Below, piece after piece: positions 57,080 through 64,000 of a stretch of DNA of 64,000 nt. The notes under the pieces were generated by a model, which was not told the DNA's origin, searched no databases, and saw nothing but the letters and a program-made list of their open reading frames with translations. Source of the DNA: Nemertoderma westbladi. Its lineage: Eukaryota; Xenacoelomorpha; Nemertodermatida; Nemertodermatidae. The stretch is from positions 17,126-81,125 of the forward strand of contig JAUCBJ010003535.1 of NCBI GenBank assembly GCA_032718475.1. Direction: 5' to 3'. The position numbers and the translations under genes are program-made. The stretch's first letter is position 1. The number at the start of each line of letters is the position of its first letter.

Positions 57080-58600
57080 CAGGTGTAAGTTATTGTATTT
57101 TTTTTAATATTAATTAAAACTAATATAATTTGTGTTATAAATCTAAAAATATTTAGCAAGTTGTTAGACTTAATTACTGTAAGAAAAAAAGCTACGGACT
57201 ACTGGCTACTGACCTAGACCAACAACGGCGATAACGATTTTGATGAAATTTTGCATGGACCATGAAAATGGATTTCTAAGGGTACTTGTGAAATCGCGCT
57301 TTAAATTGAAACATCTCAACTTGTTTTATTTCAAAAAATAGCCCCAAAACACGAAAACACTTTCTTTGCTAAGTATTATCACTCTACTCTACAACCCAGA
57401 CAGTAATCAAACATAAACTGATTTAACTATTACAGTCTCAGCTGAATAACTCTTCCCAATGCATCCTTGCTATGTTAATTAATTGGCGTGCAAGCTAAAT
57501 GACTGTTAGTTATACAGTGTGTTGGCTACACAGTGTATTGTACTATGCTCTCATCGCATTATTGTTTTATTTTGAAATCTTTGTGCCAACATTAATACTG
57601 TGGAGGCTCTATGCTTATAAGGCTGAATGTTTACTCAGCCTCATAATGATTCTTCATAAGGCTAACATTATAGTTTGAAATATAAAAATCTGTTATATAA
57701 TAATAATATAATTGTTGTATTTAATTAATATCGTGGTTTACATTTAACAGTGTAAATTGTTAATCGCGGTTTACATTGAAACATCTCAACTTGTTTTATT
57801 TATTACAAAAATAAGAACGAATTTGTCTTATCACTTATTGTGCGCGATTGTATTGAATTCATGACAACTGCTGTTATTATTATTAATCAATTGACACCTC
57901 GACTCCTCTCTGAGACTCCGACTACTCTATCCGATAGAATAAAATAATCATTTCGCTAACTGCTCTCTATCTTCTATAATCACAACAGCTTTTATAATTC
58001 ATTAGATGATTACAACATAATAATTATAGTTTGAAGTTGTCTAGAAAATTTTTCGTACACCACCGGGACTACCCTCACACTAATTTATTATCAGACAGAA
58101 CAAAAAGCTTTTACTTGACTCGTACTGTCTCCTACGACTTGCTTCACGGGCCGCTAGGCCGCTAGGCCCGTCTCTAGTTACCGAATGAAAGAAACCAGGT
58201 TACATAACAAATAAATGTGATAAACCTTTAGTTCTGGTGCTTTTGAAAAATAACATATAAAATTATAAAAACTTAGCCATGCGAAAATAGATCAAATAGA
58301 GTAGAAATGATCCAAAATAATTCCTAAAACTACAAACTCGTCAAACGAGACATAAAATGCATATCGAATATATCCGAGGCCAATATCCTATAGAGAGACT
58401 CTATTATTATAGATAGAAAAATATTGGAATTGGGACAGAAAGGGGCGGAATACTTAGTTAGTTATTGTTGGGATATAATTAATTTATTAATTAATTACAG
58501 AACTTAAGTAAAAAATAAATAAAGAAAAAGTAAAAACATAAAGCGAAGGAAAGCAACATGATAATACAAATTTCCCAAAGAACAAGCCGATATTATAGAT
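57080..58600. other. AT-rich DNA, possibly intronic; no exon found
   Basis: I looked for the rest of the bromodomain, the PWWP and the MYND finger of the ZMYND11-like gene and did not find them. A TTTATT near 58483 could be the minus-strand polyadenylation signal (AATAAA) of the flotillin gene. Confidence 0.4.
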
Positions 58601-58603
58601 CGT

Positions 58604-59899
58604 TTAATGCGCTACGACGCCTCCAGTAGAAGCTATGGTTGCCAACCTACTGGCGTCCACACCGACAACCGCAGACTGCTTCCTCCCCCCACTGCCACCC
58701 GTCCCCTTCCCTCCTCTGCCCCCTCTCCCCCGCACCGGCCCCCGCTCTATAACCACTAGTCTCTCCGTGGCTCCCAGCGGGGCCGCCACCGCCTTAGCCA
58801 CCCTAGGGAGCGCATCGAGCACCAACGAGTTGACGGCTGCCCCGCCGTACCGACTATACGCCCTCGCTTTGCTCTCCATCCCGACAGCCTCCGCTTCTCC
58901 GACCGCCTTTATGCTCGCGGCCTCGGCCCCGCCTATCAGCCGGATCTCCTCGGCGGCTCCCTTTGCCAGCTCCACCGTCTGCGTACGTCTCCCCCCCGCT
59001 TCGCGCTCCATTCTGTAGCTCTCCGCCTCCGCTGGGACCCGCACTGTAGCCGACAACTCCTTATCCTTCCTCGCAACCTCCTGATCTTCGATCTGGATCT
59101 GTTTCCGTCGTTCGACCACTTCGATCTGGACTTCCTCGGATTTAATCTCTTGTTGAATCTTGGCTGTTTGTAGTTTATAGGCGAGTTCGGATTGGGCGCG
59201 AATAATACTCACCTCTCCATCGAACTCAGCTTCCTTCATCTCGAATCCCCTTTTACTATCGGCTATCGATGAGTCAGCTGCGTACCGACTATCCAACCGC
59301 AGTTTATCCGCTTGCGCCTGCGATATCTCCGCGTCCCGCTCCGCTTCCGCAACGGCCACTGACGCGTCTCGCATTACAGCCGCCGTCTGAGAACGACCCA
59401 AAGAGTTCAGATAATCCACCATATCTGTGACGTCCTTAATAGTAAAACTTAGTATCTCGATACCCATTCTACTAATATCTGGAGCTGCGACTTCTCGAAT
59501 CAGTAAGGCAAATTTATCCCGATCTTTATAAATATCTTCTACAGTTAAAGTTCCTAGAATAGATCGTAAATGCCCTTCCAGAGTCTGTAAGACCAGGTCT
59601 TTTATTTCGCTTTGATCTCTACCTAAAAATTGCTCGCAAGCAATCGCTAATAACTGACTCTCTGTCATCACTTTGGCTTGGACGCAACAAGTTACAGTTA
59701 CCGGGACTCCCTCGCTCGTCTCCACTTGTTCGCATCTCGGGTTGAGTGTCATTAACTCCAGGCTGATGGTCTGGACATCTGACACTAACCACCAGGCCCA
59801 GCCCCATCCTCCCACCACGAACTTCCGTCCCAGTCCCCCACACAGACCTCCAGATATCACCAGCGCCTCGTTAGGCCCCACTACGTGGATGTTCCCCAT
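58604..59899 (-). CDS. FLOT2: Flotillin-2 (reggie-1)-like protein, single-exon ORF
   Basis: 431 aa, close to the usual ~428 of flotillin-2. The N-terminus MGN...VGPNEALVISGG matches flotillin-2, with the myristoylation Gly2. Of the palmitoylated cysteines, Cys4 is Ile and Cys19 is Leu here, while Cys20 remains. The SPFH/PHB domain (about 5-185) includes GWGWAWW and QTLEGHLRSILGTLTV (105-120). A long coiled coil with EAE repeats (about 170-345) follows. Near the C-terminus (377-397) is an Arg/Gly-rich RGG-type insert that I do not know from flotillins; the end (VDASRLATI) again resembles the family. Flotillins scaffold membrane microdomains. Vertebrate FLOT2 has many introns; this ORF has none and is clearly GC-richer than its surroundings, so a retrocopy is possible, but it is intact. 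Confidence 0.92.
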   Translation of the reverse strand: MGNIHVVGPNEALVISGGLCGGLGRKFVVGGWGWAWWLVSDVQTISLELMTLNPRCEQVETSEGVPVTVTCCVQAKVMTESQLLAIACEQFLGRDQSEIKDLVLQTLEGHLRSILGTLTVEDIYKDRDKFALLIREVAAPDISRMGIEILSFTIKDVTDMVDYLNSLGRSQTAAVMRDASVAVAEAERDAEISQAQADKLRLDSRYAADSSIADSKRGFEMKEAEFDGEVSIIRAQSELAYKLQTAKIQQEIKSEEVQIEVVERRKQIQIEDQEVARKDKELSATVRVPAEAESYRMEREAGGRRTQTVELAKGAAEEIRLIGGAEAASIKAVGEAEAVGMESKARAYSRYGGAAVNSLVLDALPRVAKAVAAPLGATERLVVIERGPVRGRGGRGGKGTGGSGGRKQSAVVGVDASRLATIASTGGVVAH

Positions 59900-61640
59900 A
59901 GTTTCGACGGTGAGTATTCTTTCTGTCTTTCGATAGACAGTTCAGCAGTTCGAGAAGTACCGGTATCAGAGTATTCTTACAGACTTATCCAGGTGTCCAG
60001 TACCCTATCGCTACCGGCAAACTGGTATTCTTTCGTCTTCAGTCCTGCCTACCACAGTACCGGTACAGCGGTAGGCCTACTACTGTACTACTGTACTATA
60101 CAGTATTAGTTAAGTATTATTAAGTTATTGTATTATAGTCTACCTGCCAACTCCCGAAAATTAAGTTTAGATGGCATTTTTTGTTAATGGTTGGCATCCA
60201 CCTGATTTTTGTACTTCAAGACATGGCGAATCCGGCTAGGCCGGATGCCACCTCTGCATTTTTAATTTAATGCCTTTTTTTGGGCTTCAAAGTTTTTTGC
60301 TCAAAAATGTGTTTTCTTCAATTTTAGGATACAAGTTCATGGTGAATGCTAGTGAATCTCGTCTCATAACCAGTGTATAAATTGAAAGTTAATCAAAATG
60401 CATCAATGTTGTCCTGAAACTGTTATAAACACTTTGGTAAAGAAGAAAATTTCCGAAATTCCCTTGCAGTCCGCCAACCCGGCCCTAGTAACCGCCTTAG
60501 CAACAGATTTATGAAATTTAAATTATCAATTTCTTTGTCTCACATTTCCTTTTCCTGAGAAAATCAACAAACAGTTTTAAAAATCAAAAAACCCATCACA
60601 TAACTTATATGACATCTTGGGAACACATCAAGGGCAATATAAAATCAAATAGCGTCTAATGTCGCAGACACAGGCCCATTATTTGGACCAGAGTAATTTT
60701 CACAAGTATCAAAATATTGAGTTTAAGTGGAGAATTCGTGTACCTTTACTCAACTATTTGCTTCTATATTTGTAATTATTTTAAAATATCACTACAGCTC
60801 AGTAGCATGGTGATACTTCCCGTCATATTGTGCACATTCAGGTGACATTTACAGACCACGTTACCATAGCAACAGACCAAATAAGACAATTTAATAAGAA
60901 TTTAATTTACAGTATAACTATAATGTAGTTTTCCCTAGGCCTACCTTACCAGAGTTTGAGAGATTAAATGTAACACACGTCGCATAGCTATAACCTTCGA
61001 CTGTTAGTCAACATCCTATCGTGACTTGGGGGAATATTGTTTAATATAAATATGAATTTTAAAGTATCTCATGCGTTCATTGAGGAGACCTACAGTTAAT
61101 AGTTAACTCACTCTAAATTCTGCTAAGATATTAGTTTTGCAACAGGCAGGTACATCACACTATGCACCGTCGAGACAGGGGTTGAGCGGGGGAGGGGGCA
61201 CAAATCCCATTTCTGTTTTTATTTTGTTTTTATTTCAATTATTTTTTCTCAATGTTAAATTATCAATTTAGGGAAAGGACCAGTTTACAATGGCACGTTA
61301 TTCCAACCAAAACAATAAACGAATCTCAATAGAACAGATTGAAGTTTAATTTTTGAGAGTAATCGGGTGTTATTTGCATCGATTTTCCCCTGGAGAGGGA
61401 TCAATTTTGATTGCGTTGAAAGTAATGTAATTACAGTAACAGTAATGTTTCTTTCACTTTGAGATTGATTTTCACTATCACTTGCATCTGCCTATTATTA
61501 TTATGACTTGATGAAAATGGATGGTGACGAACATATTCCTACTATCAAAAGGAAAACTTGCCCGAATGTGGTTTGTGAAGAGACATGCATAGTATATGGA
61601 GCAAAGAAAGATGAGCCATTAAGAATTGCTTCAGTTGACG
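59900..61640. other. Region upstream of flotillin; no further gene seen
   Basis: It should contain the flotillin promoter (minus strand). A minus-orientation copy of the dispersed repeat (GGGAAAGGACCAG...AACCAAAACAATAAACG) lies at about 61272-61320. No long ORF with recognisable content. Confidence 0.4.
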
Positions 61641-64000
61641 GCAAGTTAAAATTAAATGTGTCAGCACTACTACTACTATTACTACTACTACTATTGGCAT
61701 GCTACATTGCAGCTGCATTATATACAGTATATTACATATATATTTAGAATGCTGTGCAGGCTTGTCGACAAAATTGCGTTGCCACAACTCTCTGGCACCC
61801 ATGACAATTGCTATATCATCCGCATCTTCAAGGCCAGTGTCCTTTAAGATGCGTCTCAAGAAAGTCATGGGTTGTCCACCATGCTTATTCACTTCATGAG
61901 GTAGCCAAAGTACAAGATAATGCACTGGCTGTTCCTCACAGTGAAAGCAATGTCCTGCAAGGCTGAGGCGGTTCCGTTCAAGTGGCAAGCTAGAGGAGAC
62001 TGATGAAACAGCTCCAATGTTGTATAGAGTCTGGTTGGAGATGTGTTCGTTGTACATAACACAATGAACCCGGCGCAGCATTCTTGAGAAGGTGCCATCC
62101 AGAGATTTGGTATCCTCTGCAGTTAGAGCCCAGCGTGGACTCCCATGGAACTACTGCTGCCAGAAATAATCGAACCTTGAGGTACCGTTTTATTATGTGG
62201 GAATTACAAATCCTGGATAGTCTATTCAATGCAGCCCATGCCTCCCCCTTACGTATCCGAAGGTCCTCACCTGAGTTTCTGATCCATGATCCCAAGTAGC
62301 AGAAGTCATCCACGTGCTCAAGCAAGCCATTCCTGGAGCTTATTCCCTTACGATCAGATATTTCTTGAGGGCTGTCTAGGTTGACTGTCATAATTTTTGT
62401 CTTCTTGGAATTTACAAAAAGACAAACACTAGAAGCAACCTCGTCTAATGAGCAGAGAAGCCTTTGGGCTACCTCTAGTGATTCTGACAGTATCCCTATA
62501 TCATCAGTAAAGTCTATATCAGTTAGGTACTTTGCTGGATTTCCTCCACTTATTGTGCCAGTAGGGGTACCATCATCCCATTTTAATAATTTTAATTTTT
62601 ATGGTCTAAGGACATGCGTAGAACACAATCAACCACAATTAAGAATTAGTATGGCACAAGTGTGTAACCCTGAAGGATTCCGCATAAGAGTTCGAATGGA
62701 TCTGTGTCACCATCAGCAGTAGACGCAAATGTGGTGGAACCATCAAACAGTGATCGGAAAGCTGCAATAATTTCCCCAGGAAACCAATGTGCTACAAGTA
62801 TGCTAAACATCCGTGGTCGGGAGACTGAGTCGAAGGCCTTAAAGAAGTCAACAAAGATAATAGCCAGATGTATGTCTTTCTTTGTTGATAACTCTTTGAT
62901 TATCCTTCTAAGTGCCAGAATAGACTTCATGTCCCACGACCTTTATGGAACCCATTTTGGTTCTCACAGGATTCCTGATGCGATTTAATAGAATTCTGTT
63001 GTATTGCTTTGCAGCAATCGAGATTAACGAGTTTCCACGAAAAGCTTTATAGGTTGTTAGGTTGCCCTTTTTTGGTGCATGGACCAACTTATATATTTTC
63101 ATTTCTTGAGGGACTATCTTTGTCCTATACATACTCAGAATAATGGGGTGACTGAGCTCTAAGCACTCAGCAATTTTAAAGACCTCAGGGGCACGCCATC
63201 TACTCCAATGGCACGATTGGTCTTCAAGCCCCTTACTGCAGTCTTAATTTCAGCAAATGAGATGTGGATATCTGTGAGCACAGAATCAGATACACGATGT
63301 ACCTCAAAGTTATCAGGCAATACCCTGTTATGTTTGGAAGCTTTTCAAAGTAGGCCTTCCAACATCCAACCATTATTGAGGAGTTCAGGAGATTCAGCAT
63401 TAACCTTGGTGGTTGGTTGGCTTTTCCTCCCAGTGAGCAGGTTTACTGATTGCTATGCCTGAGCTGATTGCCTGCTATCATCAGCGTTAATGGCATCAAC
63501 CTCGGCCCTACTTATTGATAAGCTCCTTTAGCATCCTTGTCTGTCTTCGTGTGCCCTAGTCGGCGGGACTCATTCTGCGCCATTTGAGGTCATTTCGGCA
63601 CTTCCGAATTCTGTGATCAGTGCGGGGGGGGGGGGGCTATTTCCTGTTTCGAGGATATACAGGATCTGTTTCAGCAGCTGCTAAATTAACTGCTTCTGTG
63701 AAGGCAGTATAGCCCACGCAGTGATTTGCCGCCTCAGAGGCGAGAACCTCATACCTCAACTGTAGTGTGAAGCTGGATCTCACAACTGGGCTGTTGCAAC
63801 AAAGAGGACCAGTCATTCCTTGGCAATTCTGCTAGCGTGGAGGCTAAGTCTTACCTTGGCCACAATAATAGGTAATAGCTGGATAAGGGTCGAAGTGCAA
63901 ATATACTTCAGTCTTGTACAGAATAGAGCTCCTGTATTTCCCACGAAACAGAATATGGTATATCTGGGACGTGTGACCACTTGGTCCAGTATGAGATGTA
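61640..64000 (-). mobile_element. Decayed LINE (RT ORF), continues beyond the window
   Basis: Minus-strand fragments appear in the right order. TAVRGLKTNRAIGVDGVP lies at about 63180-63250, then HAPKKGNLTTYKAFRGNSLI (62908-63132). The RT core IFVDFFKAFDSVSRPRM and LLCGILQGYTL lies at 62646-62930, and HVDDFCYLGSWIRNSGED with AALNRLSRI around 62200-62330. The C-terminal LAGHCFHCEEQPVH and GGQPMTFLRRILKDTGLED segment lies at 61800-62081. A CTA/TAG-type microsatellite tail is at about 61662-61698. Frameshifts separate them, and a poly-G run interrupts at 63626. It is the same family as at 1-640, inverted relative to it. Confidence 0.85.

Noticed and set aside
58604-59899. Flotillin ORF as bacterial contamination
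   Set aside because: The N-terminus and domain order are those of metazoan flotillin-2, not bacterial FloT/YuaG, and the surrounding sequence is the same repeat-rich eukaryotic DNA.
58635-59936. Plus-strand Pro/Ala-rich ORFs
   Set aside because: Antisense shadows of the GC-rich flotillin ORF.

Overview
This window looks like a repeat-dense, AT-rich nuclear genome fragment from a metazoan, most likely a marine invertebrate. The support is spliced exons of a ZMYND11 (BS69)-like chromatin reader, a metazoan-type flotillin-2, a BEL/Pao LTR retrotransposon, RTE/CR1/L2-like LINEs, tRNA-derived SINEs and hAT-like elements. I cannot name the species. No bacterial or organellar features were seen.

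Host genes: (1) A plus-strand gene can be assembled from candidate exons at 7761-8059, 28752-28814 (tentative), 33700-33856, 45660-46131, 46246-47288, 47720-47761, 47924-48074, 53127-53524 and 55021-55204. Every junction has GT/AG ends and a compatible reading phase. The last three exons encode the region before the PHD finger, the PHD finger and the start of the bromodomain of a ZMYND11-like protein. The earlier exons encode a long, acidic, low-complexity N-terminal part. The PWWP and MYND parts are not in the window. (2) A single-exon flotillin-2-like ORF lies on the minus strand at 58604-59899, after the last visible exon and possibly inside the following intron.

The most striking feature is that three consecutive introns of the ZMYND11-like gene, and a fourth more tentative one, are tandem arrays that begin at their own 5' splice site. 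The repeat unit carries the donor GT and, in three of the four cases, the last bases of the preceding exon. One array has about 250 copies of a 20-bp unit (about 48055-53033). A 21-bp unit fills the intron start at 55195-56012, a degenerate 20-bp unit fills 53525-54970, and a 60-bp unit fills 28798-33215. Each intron therefore carries tens to hundreds of duplicate donor sites.

The rest is mobile DNA, much of it nested. A full-length 11.7-kb BEL/Pao element (8213-19919) has near-identical 1.28-kb LTRs and a 5-bp target duplication, but it has lost reverse transcriptase and most of integrase. At 28.8-33.2 kb a hAT-like element (28897-32474, 8-bp duplication) sits inside the 60-bp array. It in turn holds a foldback element whose arms are 12-bp minisatellites (29099-30496, 9-bp duplication) and a TA-flanked element (30594-31960). 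At 39.6-45.0 kb another nest holds a 5.4-kb TIR element (39599-44980), a palindrome-rich element (40082-41234), two hAT-like elements one inside the other (42175-43897 and 42782-43578) and two small MITEs. A decayed transposase-like gene with repeated GTAATTCCATAAC motifs lies at 23.9-26.8 kb. Decayed LINE copies of one family sit at both window ends in opposite orientations, with a third around 34.3-35.6 kb.

All identifications come from reading the sequence. No database search was run.
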